This document shows, piece by piece, positions 12,796-24,343 of a stretch of 64,000 nucleotides of DNA. The DNA comes from Chamaea fasciata (lineage: Eukaryota > Chordata > Aves > Passeriformes > Sylviidae), in contig JARCOQ010000006.1 of assembly GCA_029207755.1 (NCBI GenBank), positions 3,574,846 through 3,638,845 of the forward strand, given 5' to 3'. Below the pieces are notes generated by a model. That model was not told where the DNA came from. It searched no databases and saw only the letters and a list, made by a program, of their open reading frames with translations. Numbering within the stretch: position 1 is the first letter of the stretch; every line of letters starts with the position of its first letter. The translations under genes and the position numbers were made by a program.

Positions 12796-15339
12796 TAGTT
12801 CTGAGAAAACCCACACAATAAAATCCATCCAGATGGGTAATTCAAAATACTGCATGGTATATTAACTACTTTCAAAAACTTTTTTGGAAAAAAACCCCAA
12901 AAAACCAGGATACAAAATCACAAAATCACCAGTGAAGTTTCCAATTTCTCTGTTGTTGTCTTCAGTAAAGGTTTCGGTTTTGATTCAAAAGCTCATTTGG
13001 TGATGTAAGTGCTTCAGTGCAGGGCTGTGCTGAGGAGGAGAGCTGAATAGCTGCTTTTCGATCTACTGCAAAGCAATAAACAATATTACTTCTCAATATT
13101 CTTGGAAGGCTTTGCCTTTCCATATTTTCTTAAATTCTTCTCAAACTGCATACTCATATATTTCCTACTAGCTCCATTGGATGACCTAAAAATGCCATTT
13201 TGTGATGAAATACAAAATAGGAAAAATACTGGGTTTGAGATGGGGTTTTTTTGCCATTTAAGAGAAATTCTTTTCAATCATAAAATACAAAGTCCTTGGA
13301 TAGGGGCACAGTACTCCATTATCCATGACACCTCACATTTCATATTTGACTTATATGTTCTTCATAATTGATCATGTGCCCACTTTCTAGGACATTTTTC
13401 TATCACCATTTTATCTCTGTTCCTATGGAGATATTGCAGGGACATATTCCAGTTTAAATATGTCTGAAATAATCAAATATCTGCTTCTTCCTTCCTTGCT
13501 TGGAGAACCGTGAAGCCTTTTGTTTCCTTTGGTTTGTTCCTTTGTTATAAATATCATTATAACAGTGATATATAATAAATATCATTACTGTGAGCTTTGT
13601 CTTCTGCAGACAACATTTGGAACAAAATATCCCTGACATAGGTTCAAAATCTTCATGAGAGTTCAAACGTCAGATGTTCTTCATATCCCAAATCCTGAAT
13701 TGCTCAATCTCCAAAACAGGGTCATTTTATATTTCTTTAGACCTTTGTCCTCGTGAAAATATTCTGAAGATTTCTTACTGATTGTTTTGATTGTTATGGT
13801 AGTGACTAATGGGCCAAATCCAACTGCCCTAGAACTGTTACAGTCTCTTGGACCTCCTCGGTTTCAAAACCCACTGAGAGAGTCTGAATTCCCAGGTAAT
13901 GCAATGACAACTGAGGAGTACAGATTTGGTTTCTCTTGGGAGTTGAAGCATTTCAGTGTGAGACCATCCTTCCCACTTCTGCATTCCTTCCTTCACTCCT
14001 TCACCTCTCCCTGAGTTCTTGCTACAAGTGAAACCATTTCAAAGTGGGGAGAAGTTAGATACTTGGACATTTTCTGCCCCCAAAAAAACGCGATCTGCCC
14101 CAAAAGTCCAGTCCATTAGGGCCTTGAAGAATGGATTCTGGTTTCTGAGGGAATGTGCATTTGATTGTGAAAACTCCTCATTTTTGGCTGGTGCAGCTAT
14201 CACAGCACTCTGTTCTCAGGCAGATTCTGGGGAGACATTTCTTGTTGTGCAGATCCCTAAACTTTTAAAATACCAGACATGGGCTTGCTTTATTTTCAGT
14301 TGTTGGCATGACACTCCATGGTGTCCTGTGGTTCTCCAGAGGGGAGAAGTTTTAACCCTTCTCCAGTGTGCAGGGGTCAGTCCTGGCTGCTGCTCACCCC
14401 TCTGGTACCAGACACAAAAATGGGGCAGGGGTGTCCAGCCTCTGCTCCTGGTGACTCCTTTGCTTCCATCCAAACCAGGTGAGGAAAGGAGCCTGCCAGA
14501 AGTGTGCAGGGTCAGAAGCCAAGCACTGGAGGGCTTGCAGCAGCTCACCATCGTGTGAGATTTTGCCTTCTCAATGCCTCACTTCATTTACCAGCAGCAA
14601 AATACAGGTGTCTTCTGTTCATTTCTCAGATTTAACTCCAGACAAGAATCTCTCCTCCACCAGGGCCTTTATTCCCCAGGCCACTCCAACCCTGATGGCT
14701 TCTGCTCTTGTGCCTCCCCAGTCCCTCTACCAGCTCTGCCCTGCCATGCCACTCCAAGGCCTTTTTCTTTGTCCAATTCATAGTTTCTGTTTCTTTATGT
14801 CCCCCCCATAGAACTCTCCTCTCAAATCCCATCTGCACTGGTTTTGGGCTCCAATTCTTCATCACTCCCCGTGGACAGGTCTCCTTCAGACAATACCAAT
14901 ACCAATTCTTGTGCCTGATTCTCAGGTCTTCCTCTCTTCTCCTTGCTTTTAGTGGGGTGCCACAGAAAATGAAACCCACATTCAGTGTCTCATCTGTGCC
15001 ATCCCATCCTCCCCCTCAAGTGCCACAGTGAGCATGGGACAAGCTAAATGCAAACCAGGTCCTTGGCACATTTAACCTCCAGCTGCTCACTGCTGACGTG
15101 TGGGAGCAGGTTTTCCCGAAGGCTGAGTGGCTTTGAAGGAGCAGTTTTTCCATGGGAACACAAGGGCTTAAACTTTGCACCAGAAGAGCCCTCACACCTC
15201 GCCTGACAGCACCTGCATGCCTAACCAGGGGCTGCTGCCTGTTCTCAGCTGCTCCTGTGCTGGCCCTGGTACCCTGTGTTCACCCAGTGAGGGCTCCCAG
15301 CCAGGGAGCAGCAGCACCAAGGACTGGGAACACAGCTAA
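12796..15339. other. noncoding stretch, no gene seen; GC-richer second half
   Basis: From about 14000 onward the sequence becomes C- and G-richer than its surroundings, so long stop-free frames appear on both strands. The longest in the window is 179 codons at 14019-14558. None resembles a known protein, and frames overlap on both strands, so I treat them as chance. A 13-bp direct repeat (ATAAATATCATTA) sits at 13547-13559 and 13575-13587. Confidence 0.6.
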
Positions 15340-15345
15340 CCTCTG
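15340..15345. repeat. target-site duplication, left copy (CCTCTG)
   Basis: CCTCTG directly abuts the LTR end at 15346 and is repeated exactly at 15629-15634 on the other side. Six base pairs is the duplication size typical of ERVK-type (beta-like) retroviral integrases. Confidence 0.88.
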
Positions 15346-15411
15346 TGTTGCTACAGGACACGAAATGAACGACATGCACACAGTCAGGTTGTCAGGGCAA
15401 AAAGAGAGAAG

Positions 15412-15417
15412 TTTATT
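15412..15417 (-). terminator. LTR polyadenylation signal AATAAA
   Basis: AATAAA in LTR sense orientation, about 12 bp after the TATA box. This places it at or just before the predicted transcription start and implies a short R region. The related LTR at 52268-52541 has ATTACAAA at the matching place, so its signal has decayed. Confidence 0.6.
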
Positions 15418-15428
15418 TTTCTACTTCG

Positions 15429-15437
15429 ATTTATATA
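15429..15437 (-). promoter_or_regulatory. LTR TATA box (TATATAAAT)
   Basis: TATATAAAT in LTR sense orientation, only a few bases downstream of the proximal CCAAT word. Transcription would be expected to start about 25-30 bp downstream, near 15400-15406, running toward lower coordinates. Activity is not demonstrable from sequence. Confidence 0.65.
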
Positions 15438-15440
15438 GAT

Positions 15441-15468
15441 ATTGGACAATGATCATGGATTGGACAAT
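15441..15468 (-). promoter_or_regulatory. paired CCAAT motifs in LTR U3
   Basis: The word ATTGTCCAAT (sense of the LTR) occurs twice, at 15459-15468 and 15441-15450, separated by 8 bp and just upstream of the TATA box. CCAAT elements at this distance typically bind NF-Y. The identical pair suggests a small duplication inside U3. Confidence 0.6.
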
Positions 15469-15628
15469 GAGGTTGCTACCTCTTTAACTACACTGGTTAA
15501 ACTAGAAGTTCATCAGCTGTCCCTCCTCAAGAGAGGAATGCAAACATCACTTTGTTTACCTGAAAATCTGTGAAAAACTCTGCTACGAAAATACAAACAT
15601 CAGAAGGCTGAAAAAAATCAGGGCAACA

Positions 15629-15634
15629 CCTCTG
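15629..15634. repeat. target-site duplication, right copy (CCTCTG)
   Basis: Exact match to 15340-15345, directly following the LTR terminus at 15628. Confidence 0.88.
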
Positions 15635-17591
15635 ACTGCTGCACTGGGAGGCTTGGGCACAGTACTGGCAACATGATCTGCAAGTGAACGGGCAAGATCA
15701 ATTACAATGGAAAACAATTGTTATAGCAACTGAATCCAAACCAATGCCAATTGTGCTGTCTCCAAACCATTGGTATTCAACGAAATACACGGAACAAATC
15801 AGGCATTCGTGTTTGAAATCTGTTTGACATAAATGCACCTTTTGTTTTCGTGGCTAAATTCAAAGAAGTTGATTTATTTTGAATATCAGACGGTTTCCTA
15901 ATAAAGTTATATAAAATGTCTCACTTAGATCCTTGAAGGTTTTTTAGAAGATAGCTTAGTTGAATATAGCCCTTTTCTTACAATTTTTTTCGAAATGTTA
16001 CAGTGAAAAAGACTAGATAAGACTCCTTCTTTGCCAAGGAAGTAACTTGATCAAATATTTTTTTTATGAGAGTATAATCTCTTTTACATGTTCATATGAA
16101 ATAAATTAACAGAACTTTAAAACGTACTGAAATTTCTTTACTGAAGTTCTGCTCTTAATCACATATTTTAAATGTTTTCTACTTAAGGTCTTATGTATGT
16201 GCTAGGGCACTGGATACTCAAAGGGATTAAAAAAGCACATAATCATGTGGTTTTACCTTAGGCTTTGAATTTTGAAGCCAGTTAGAGGAAGAAGATGCAG
16301 ACATTTTTTGCTTCACTTACTCAGGTTTCTGAAAAATGACAGCCTGCACATACTGTGGAATTTCAGTTTTTTGGACCTGGGCCAGTGCATGCCACAGTTG
16401 TAATTAGCCAGTGCTTGTAAGAAGGTGCACAAAATGATGGAAAGCTCTCCTGGGGATAAAATAGCATTATTTCCTAGTGTAATTTGTTAAATAACTACCG
16501 TAGTATTTTGCTGTTCCACAGTATGCTGAGATTGAAATACCATGGTTTATACAGAGCCTGGAAAGTCTTTAAAGCCTACCATTGACTAGAAAGTGTTTCC
16601 CAGTTTCCCACCTTGGTTTTAGCCAGGCAGGTTTTATCTCCCAGGACAGCAGACACTGGCAGTCTTGGCAGGGGAAGATAGAGCAGCAGCTTTTGGGCAG
16701 CACAAAGCCGTGCTGAGCATCCCTCCTCAGTCCTGGATACCATCCATGCTTTCTTCCTGACTTGGGAACACCTGTTTTGGGCAGCCCAGGGCAACACAAA
16801 TCCTGCCTCTGCTGAGGAGGAGAGATGGGAACGCAGATAGGATTTCTTGCAGAAGCAGGCACTGTGCCGGTAATACAGGTTGGCACCTTGAGGGTGGTGC
16901 AGCCTTGGTCTCCACTGGGGCATCACTGGAGACTCCCAAAGAGCTGAGTGGGCTCCTGGATGCACCTGTGGCAGGAGCAGACACTGAACAGGACAGAGAA
17001 CCCCTCAGGGTTTGCTGGTCACCTACTTCTCTCTTTTATTCTCACTGCTCTGCTCATCTCAAGGTAAATACTGTGCAAGTTAGACCTGAAAATCAACACC
17101 CGGAAATTTTTTTAAAACACATGTTCCTCTAGGCAGCGACTTGTTCCGTGTTCTATAAAGCATCCAGTGCTCTGGTCCTCTGCAAGATAAAAATAATTCA
17201 TAAGCAATGTAATTTGTTCTTTCTGCTTTCCTATTTCTGAACCTCTTTTTCTGCCATTTATTCAGAGTTTTTCTCATGAAGTGTGAAATAACACATGGAA
17301 AAATTTAATTTTATCTTTGAAATACGCTTAAAACTCAGGTGAAAAAAAAAGATATGTACTTTTGGAGGATAGCATCATTCTTGGTCATGTTGGCACTTTG
17401 CGTCTTTCAGGATGCATGGCAGGTATTTCTTTTCTCTTTACTAAAACTGGATAGTCATTGATTATATAGTATTTCTTTCTGGTCCATGAAAAAATAGAGG
17501 GATAGCAAACACTCCTGAACTGCTGGTGATAGGTCATTAAAATGCAATTTTACCTGTGATTTAGAAAGAGGACAGATGCAAGCTTACTAGG
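15635..17591. other. noncoding stretch, no gene seen
   Basis: Mostly A+T-rich unique DNA. The block 16560-17000 is GC-richer and carries three overlapping minus-strand open frames of 85-129 codons in different registers. This is the signature of low stop density and not of one gene. None is recognisable. Confidence 0.6.
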
Positions 17592-17687
17592 AAAAACAAA
17601 CAAACAAACAAACAAAAACCAGAATAAAACAAACAAAAAAAACCAAACAAAAACCCCAAACAAACAAACAAAAAAACCCCACCAAAA
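17592..17687 (+). repeat. (AAAC)n low-complexity tract
   Basis: Runs of AAAC units interrupted by A and C runs and a short non-repeat word near 17620. The minus strand reads as a phenylalanine/valine-rich open frame that is a composition artefact. Confidence 0.9.
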
Positions 17688-18576
17688 TTCTTTAGAATTC
17701 ATTCCATCAATAACTTTTGAAGAGTGGTAACCAGGATATAAACAGTGTGTCACCACTGTCATCACATTAATGATTTGCAGTGGTAGAACCAACTTCCCTC
17801 ATGTGTTTCTGACTGCTTCGGACTCCAACCTGATCACCCCTTTGAAAGACTTTTGTGCTTTCTCGATGTCTTTTTTTCACCTGCACCTACCACACACTCC
17901 AAAAATCTCTGTATATTCACTGCAGTTCCTCAAAATCACTCCCTTGGAAAAAGGGGAATTGCCTGGAACCTCTGAAGCCTTTCCAGCAAGGGCTGGCACA
18001 GGGTGATGTGCTGCCTCTCTCACTCTTTGAGGGCCAGTTCGAACCTTATAGAACCTGAAGCTTTAAAGTCTCATCTTTTTATCTCTGTTTTCACAATATG
18101 GTGGCCATAGCAGCACCAATATAATTTTTGTAAGGATGTGCAACTGTTGATCAGTCTCTCCTGTAGCACTATGTTTTTTTCCATCTGCAGGGTGCTTTTC
18201 ATTCAATGAGATATTCATTATCACCATCACAAAAGTGTTCTCACAAGTATTCTCACCTGTCTTCATTCTGGGTATTTCCCTTTTCACCCTTTCTAACCCC
18301 AGTGTCTAATGCCAGTTCAACTGTAAAATTGAAAATATTTAAATGTAAATGAATTTTGTGTCACTAGCACCCTTTTTGAGAAAACCAGCAGAGAAAGTTG
18401 AAAGTTTATTTTTATTTTTTTCTGCTGCCAGCATTTTCATTAAAGAAAGCTCTGCTGGTGGCTTTACGAACAACATTCCCGGGTCCCACTGGAGTGGACG
18501 AATAAACCAATTGAGGGAAGAACTTAAAAATAAACAAATAGACTGTCCTCAGAAATCTGGAGATCTTTTTGAGAGC
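17688..18576. other. noncoding stretch, no gene seen
   Basis: Unique DNA with small open frames only. Nothing recognisable. Confidence 0.6.
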
Positions 18577-18596
18577 CAAATATTTTAAAATATTTG
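18577..18596. repeat. perfect 20-bp AT palindrome
   Basis: CAAATATTTTAAAATATTTG reads the same on both strands with no spacer. The central TTTTAAAA is flanked by CAAATA/TATTTG. It can form a cruciform, and each half resembles a MEF2-type A/T core. Function is not shown. Confidence 0.9.
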
Positions 18597-21500
18597 TAGG
18601 ATCAAGCTATCTCCTTCCTGTCGTTATTGTACCCCTAAGTTTTTAATCTGTTAGGGTAAAAGAAAAGTATAATGCTGAACAACAGTGAGAGATGAGTTTT
18701 TGAAAGTTTTTTACTAGGACCATGAAATTAAATTATTGAGGGAAATGGTAATATAGATCAAATTTACTTTTCGTCTCATCCTTTTGAGAAGGCTTTTCAG
18801 GAGAACATCCATATGGAAATCAAAGTAGAATTGGAGATGCAGCCACCCCTGATCCCTATTCAAATAATATCTAAAAAGCAAAAACTTTATGAGTAATTTC
18901 TGATATTTGAGTATGATGTCTGTGTAAAAAAAATCACATCCAGAACTTGTGATGTTACTGATGAAGTTATTTGTTACAGTAAATACACACATCCATTATT
19001 AATACATTTCAGCCCATAAAGAAAATTCATGCAAATACCAAGTAGCAGGGATAATGAATCTGCTTCTGCAGCTGGATTTAATGAGGCAGAGTGCACAGAA
19101 AAAAAAGGAAGATCTAATGTGAAAAGGTTTAAAAGACAGATTGGAGTTTTAAAATATATTCACTGAATTTCTTCTTCTTAGAAGCACAACATTCCCTCAG
19201 TGAAAAATGACCAACATAACTTGTTTTTCCATGTTATTCTGGATAGAGGTAGAACTGCACACAAAAGATTTTAAGAGAGACAAGATGTAGAGCTAAGTTT
19301 TGACCCCAACAACATGAAGGATAAAATTCCTACTGATTCCCTTGATCCAGGAATTCACTTCAGAAGAAGCTGCACAAAGGGATAGGCAGACGCAAATTCT
19401 GCTGTGATAAGTGGGTCTCAGACACACAAAACATTTTTCTACTGAAATGTAACGGAGACATTGAAAAACAACAGACAGAAAGGTTTAGGTACAGTGTTTA
19501 GGGAAAAAAAAAAGTCAGTAATAGCACTGTAGCACTGATTATGCATAAGTAATACCAAGAGTTAGCAGAAGTGTTGAAAATAAAATGTCCAAACAATTAC
19601 TGAGAGAAAACCAAACAAGAACAATGAGTTTATTTTCTAACACACAACACTATAGGCAGCTAAAGGCCAAAGAAGAAATAAAGAATAAACAGATCACAAA
19701 AGGATTGAATGGTGGAAAGGCTCTGCACTTGATTGTATTATGTTTGAAGCCATTAAAATTCTGTGAATCTGATCATTGCAATTCTTGGCTGCCAGAGAGA
19801 GCAAATGGGGAGTGAGCCGCTTATTTGTACAACCTAATGAAGTACAAGGGGTTTGTGGTTAAAGCAAAGCTGTTTGCTCTTGAGAACACTTGTTAACAAT
19901 GACCTGTGCTTGAGAAATTAAAAACATCATATGTTTTCTTTTTTCCCCTGTCTTCAAAAGTGTAGTAATAATTTTGATTGGCTGCCAATTAGGAAAAATG
20001 TAACTAACACTGCTGGCCAAATCCAGCAATCCAGATTTCGCTGAAAAAGGGAGAAAACTAGCAGTTGCTGTGGATTTTTCTGGCGCTTATCTCACTCGTT
20101 CCTTCTGCATTTTGATTATTTGCAAAAAAGACTGATGATTTAGACACACATGCCTAAGTGTGGCTTCCTCCTGCATCTGAATATTAGAGAGGGAAATGTT
20201 CCGTTGTGCAAAGCTAAAATGAGTTCTATCCATGGAGAGATAATTTTAAATCTGAGGGTACTTATGTTATACGTGCAGTCATTCATCTGTAAGCGTCTGC
20301 CTTATCTTGCAAGTGCAACTGGGATGGAAAATATAGAGAAAGTGTCTCCCATGGTGCTGGAATTTTAACTCCTCACCAATCCCTATCCCAGCTTCATTTC
20401 AGCATCTGATTTCTTGCCAGTTCCAACCCTAGCAAAATGAAGTTTTAGAATCTACTTTGACACCATGGTCTCATATCATCTCCTCAGAGTCTCATCTGAA
20501 AGCTCAGTATGTTAATAAAGGAAGTGACTTTCATGCAATCAGGTTCCTTAGGATCTCAAAGTAGGTATTTCATCTTCTTTGTCATTGTCTGACACATTCT
20601 CTCTTTTTCTTCCCCTCCTGTTTTAATCTCTTCTTCTTCTCAAGAATGAGTGGTGCAATGCTACTGGAAGCAAACTGAAAATAGAGAGCTGTTCTACAGT
20701 GCATCCAACAAAAGCTCATCTGGAAAAAACCAACAGCATGTCACTTTCATAACCATTCAGTTGAGATTAATGAAGAATGATGTCAATACTACTAACTGCT
20801 AATTCTGTGCATTTGTTTTGCAACGGAAAATTACTTGGAAATTTTGCAGAAATTATCTTATATACATATAAATTCTATTAAAGTTTATAGCTACAGCTCA
20901 TTACTGGCCCATTTGCAGTTAGACTCCAAAAAAAAAAATTCTCTCTTCTAAGTCTTGGTGATACCATAGCCACATACAAAATCAATTCTGTAATGAGCCA
21001 TGGAGGAAACTTTGATGTGGGGTGGAAACTGACATTATAAAGAAAATTTCTTCCACTCTTTGACATTCATTGACACTCTTCTCAATCACCTACAAATTGG
21101 CTTTGAGTCCCAATACCATTAACTGGAAGAACAACCAGCCCAGAACAGGCTCAGCTGGGATGCTGAGGAACAAAGACATCAGGAGGAGATATTTGTAATT
21201 CTCTGAAGTTTGGGTGTCAGTAATATTGTGTCACTGAAATGCAGCCTCATAGTGGTCTGGAAGCAGTGAAGGAGCTCAGTCCCAGCATGGTCACTTCTAT
21301 CTGTGCTTCATTGTTGTTAGGAAGGACCAAGGGTCTTACACTCCCATCTCTAGTGTCTGGTTTTCAACCCTTGCATTTAAAAATCAGTTGGAGTCACTTG
21401 AGATCTATAATAAGATTTTATGATGATTTTTATAACACATTGCTGTAGCTGTCATATTTAGGTCCTGCCCATGTATGAGGCTACATATAGTGTTAGATTT

Positions 21501-22949
21501 CATCAGAACTCACAAATTCTCACTCCAGGGTCCTGAGTAAAGGTAATGTGAATGGCTCAAGTATCTGGAAACAAGCACCCAGAGAGTCATTTGGTGACTG
21601 TGGAAAAGCAGCAATGCATTCCACAAGCAGGTACTTCCACATGCAGGCTGTGTAACCTGTTGGCCCAAAAAACCCCTCCCATTTATCTTTTTCTGATGGC
21701 ATTGGTAAAAAAAATAATTTCTATTTATACATATTAATAAACCTACTACCAAACTCCTTGAATTCTTCAAAATGCCAGACTTTTTTTCTACCTCCATGGA
21801 AATACTTGGGTTTGACCCATACCGTGTCTCAGTGCTCTCTTCTTCCTTTGACATGTTACAGAGCCAGGACTGAGACATCAATGGCAATTATCACATTTCT
21901 GGAGATAAAGAATAATGAGAAAAGCACACAAATAGCCACACTGAAGCACAGAGAATCTCAATTATGTTATTTATCTCTTACATGGGTCAGCATCAAATTT
22001 AGGGATGTACTAGAAAAACAGCAATGTACAAACAGAAGTAATTTTCTGGCTGCTGTCATCTGATATTTTATTTACTGTTATCTGAAAACATGTGGATAAA
22101 TATTTCTTACATGTGTGGCTTATGTATATGACTTGACAGTATCTTACTACTCATATAAGCTTCTTATCTATCTTTTTCTAAATCCTAATTATGCTCTTGG
22201 TCTCAAGGATGCTGGGTAGCAATTCTTCAGAGGAGCAATGCCCAAGTAATTGCTGCACCATTATGTAAAACCATGAGCAGACAAACGATGCCATTGTAGA
22301 GCAGATGTTTAATGTGGGACAGGGTAGTAAACATGATGGCTTTTTATTTCCGTTCTGCTCATCTTAGGCTCTGAAATTTCCATGCAGGAAACGATGCAGT
22401 AGGCTGGCAGCCCTGTTGATTTTACTACTCTTATTTATGTGGAAGATTTCTCTTGTCAGCCCGTTATTACTGTCGTTATCCTTGACTAGGACTTAATCTC
22501 TCAAGATACAACAGTGACTTGTCACCTTTCCAGCCATGGGTACAGTTTTGAGTGGAAATGGGTGAGTCCAACTCAAAGCAGTCAGAGTAATTTTAATCAC
22601 TCAAAAGCTGCCAGCCTTCTAAACATAAGGGTGTCCCTGGGTCAGCAGACGGACAAATACCTCAGTAGCTGTCAGTGCGTTGTGCTGTGTTGTTCATTTG
22701 TCAGGGAGCTCTGCCCTTAGCAAAACATCCTGAATATTCAGACACTGCAATAAATCACACCAAAGAACAAGACTGTAGGCTGGATTTTTTTACAGCACTT
22801 GGTCCCTAAAATAGCAGGAACATTATTGCAACAATTGTGCTTTGACTAAAATTTGTCACATGGACACACAGGTCTTCTGAGGCTGCCAAATCATGACTGT
22901 GAATAGTCTGGTGGTATTTTTTAATTGTGCTTTGGTGTGTGTACAGATA
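18597..22949. other. noncoding stretch, no gene seen
   Basis: A+T-rich unique DNA. Open frames reach at most 125 codons (21510-21887, minus) and are not recognisable. No interspersed repeat identified. The segment 19800-20060 looks compositionally like conserved noncoding DNA, but conservation cannot be judged here. Confidence 0.6.
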
Positions 22950-22991
22950 CTAACACAAACACACTCACACACATGCACCCACAACACACAT
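22950..22991 (+). repeat. imperfect (CA)n microsatellite
   Basis: Alternating CA with interruptions (acacaaacacactcacacacatgc and onward). An imperfect TG-rich tract follows about 50 bp downstream at 23042-23066, so the two are in opposite orientation and could pair. Confidence 0.8.
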
Positions 22992-23041
22992 AATATTTGA
23001 GAATTGTTGTTATTATAAGGCTTGCCTATTCATCATAGTTC

Positions 23042-23066
23042 CTGTGTGTATGTATGTGTGTGTGTT
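23042..23066 (+). repeat. imperfect (TG)n/(TATG)n microsatellite
   Basis: TGTGTGTATGTATGTGTGTG followed by TGTTT. It is complementary in kind to the CA-rich tract just upstream. Confidence 0.8.
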
Positions 23067-24296
23067 TAAACTGCAGACACAACTTGTCTCCCACCTCTAC
23101 ACCTGACCTCTTACTCCTGATAATATATAAATTCTCAGTGCAGGCTGAATAAAAGCAAAGCTCCCACAAATCCTGTAAGTTTTCCAGGATTTTTTTGTTC
23201 TATAAAAACACAAACCCAAAACATTTCCTAGTGTCTTGCTTAAAATCCAAAAGAGGGTGACAGTGACAAATGCACCTTTCTTTCATATTAACCGAGATTT
23301 TGTCCTTGAGCTGAGATATTTTTCCCAAATTTGTTACTGAAACAGACATATTTGTATCACAGAATTTTGGTTCTAATAGATTTGTATCAAACCCCCATCA
23401 TCTCCAGGGGGAAGGATATGTCTTGGAATATGTTTACACTTAAGGGGCTGGGACTTTCTGAAGCAAAATGAGAATTTAACAAAGATATCTGATTAAGTAG
23501 GTAGCAAAGAATTTGTCCCTAACAGTGTTTGAGTTAGGACCAATTTGCATTTTTAGGTGCTAATTTTCTGAAACATCTCACTATTCATTTCTATGTACTC
23601 TAGTGTTACACAGATGATAATTTCAATTACAAACTAGGAAAGGAACCTTAAAATCATGCGGGAAATGTAGAAAATATGCGTTAAACAATTTTACTGATGA
23701 CCAATTAATATAAGATGCAAAAAAGAGTCCTTAAACTTTCTAGGAACACTTATCTAAAACCTAGTCCAAACTTTTCAGAAGAGGTGGGCACTTCAATTGT
23801 TTAAGTGTCAGTTCTTCATGAATCAACTTCTTCATGTTTGTCCAGCATCCCTCCATTTTTTTAAAATTCAAATATCTCCTCATCTTTAGGATTTATCATA
23901 GTAAGCATTTCATTCAATAGGCTTTACTACAATAATTAAAATTCCACCGATTAGGTGAATGTCTCCCAAGAAATCGTCTTTATCTAATAATTTCCTTTTA
24001 AACTTGACAGCCAGGCCACCTCCTACTACTTAGGGACAGGTCTGTGGTTGTATTGGACATTCCTACATTTGACCCCCTTTCTGCTCTTGATGTTTTCCCC
24101 ACACTGTCTCATCAACACCTGTATTTGCCTTTCAGCTCACAGAAAGAACCATTTACAGATCTTCCACATTCATATCAACAACTTTTCCAAGCAAAGAACT
24201 GATGTAGAAAAGGGAAAAATGGCTCAAATAATCTTCTCTCACACAGACTAGGGGAGAAGTTTGCCAGAAAATTGTGTGCAAACTGAGAATTTTAAA
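23067..24296. other. noncoding stretch, no gene seen
   Basis: A+T-rich unique DNA; nothing recognised. Confidence 0.6.
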
Positions 24297-24343
24297 AATT
24301 TAGTTCAAATTTAAAGTCACACCCTAAATTTTTGAACTAAATT
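24297..24343. repeat. long imperfect inverted repeat (17/19-bp arms, 11-nt loop)
   Basis: The left arm, 24297-24313 (AATTTAGTTCAAATTTA), is the reverse complement of the right arm, 24325-24343, apart from two extra T in the right arm. The loop 24314-24324 is aagtcacaccc. It is longer than usual for chance hairpins in AT-rich DNA. It could be a small hairpin element or a transcript stem. Confidence 0.8.

Larger units (their letters stand above)
15346..15628 (-). mobile_element. solo LTR of an ERVK-type endogenous retrovirus, 283 bp
   Basis: Read on the minus strand, the element starts TGTTGCCCTG and ends TAGCAACA. This gives TG...CA ends with a 6-bp inverted terminus (TGTTGC/GCAACA). It is bracketed by a perfect 6-bp duplication, CCTCTG. 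In sense order it holds two identical 10-bp words containing CCAAT, a TATATAAAT box, an AATAAA polyadenylation signal and a U5-like tail of about 65 bp. The AATAAA lies close after the TATA box, so it probably falls at the U3/R edge and R is short, as in betaretroviruses. No primer-binding site or internal retroviral sequence adjoins either end. The full provirus was therefore lost by recombination between its two LTRs. The perfect duplication suggests it is younger than the related copy at 52268-52541. I cannot name the family. Confidence 0.87.

Noticed and set aside
14019..14558. 179-codon open frame, the longest in the window
   Set aside because: It sits in a GC-richer patch where several frames on both strands stay open. 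The peptide resembles no domain I know, and no splice or promoter context supports it.
16569..16984. Three overlapping minus-strand open frames of 85-129 codons
   Set aside because: They occupy different registers over the same DNA. This shows low stop density and not a gene, and none has a recognisable motif.
18036..18046. B-box-like word (AGTTCGAACCT) suggesting a tRNA or tRNA-derived SINE
   Set aside because: No A box at the right distance, no cloverleaf pairing and no SINE tail.
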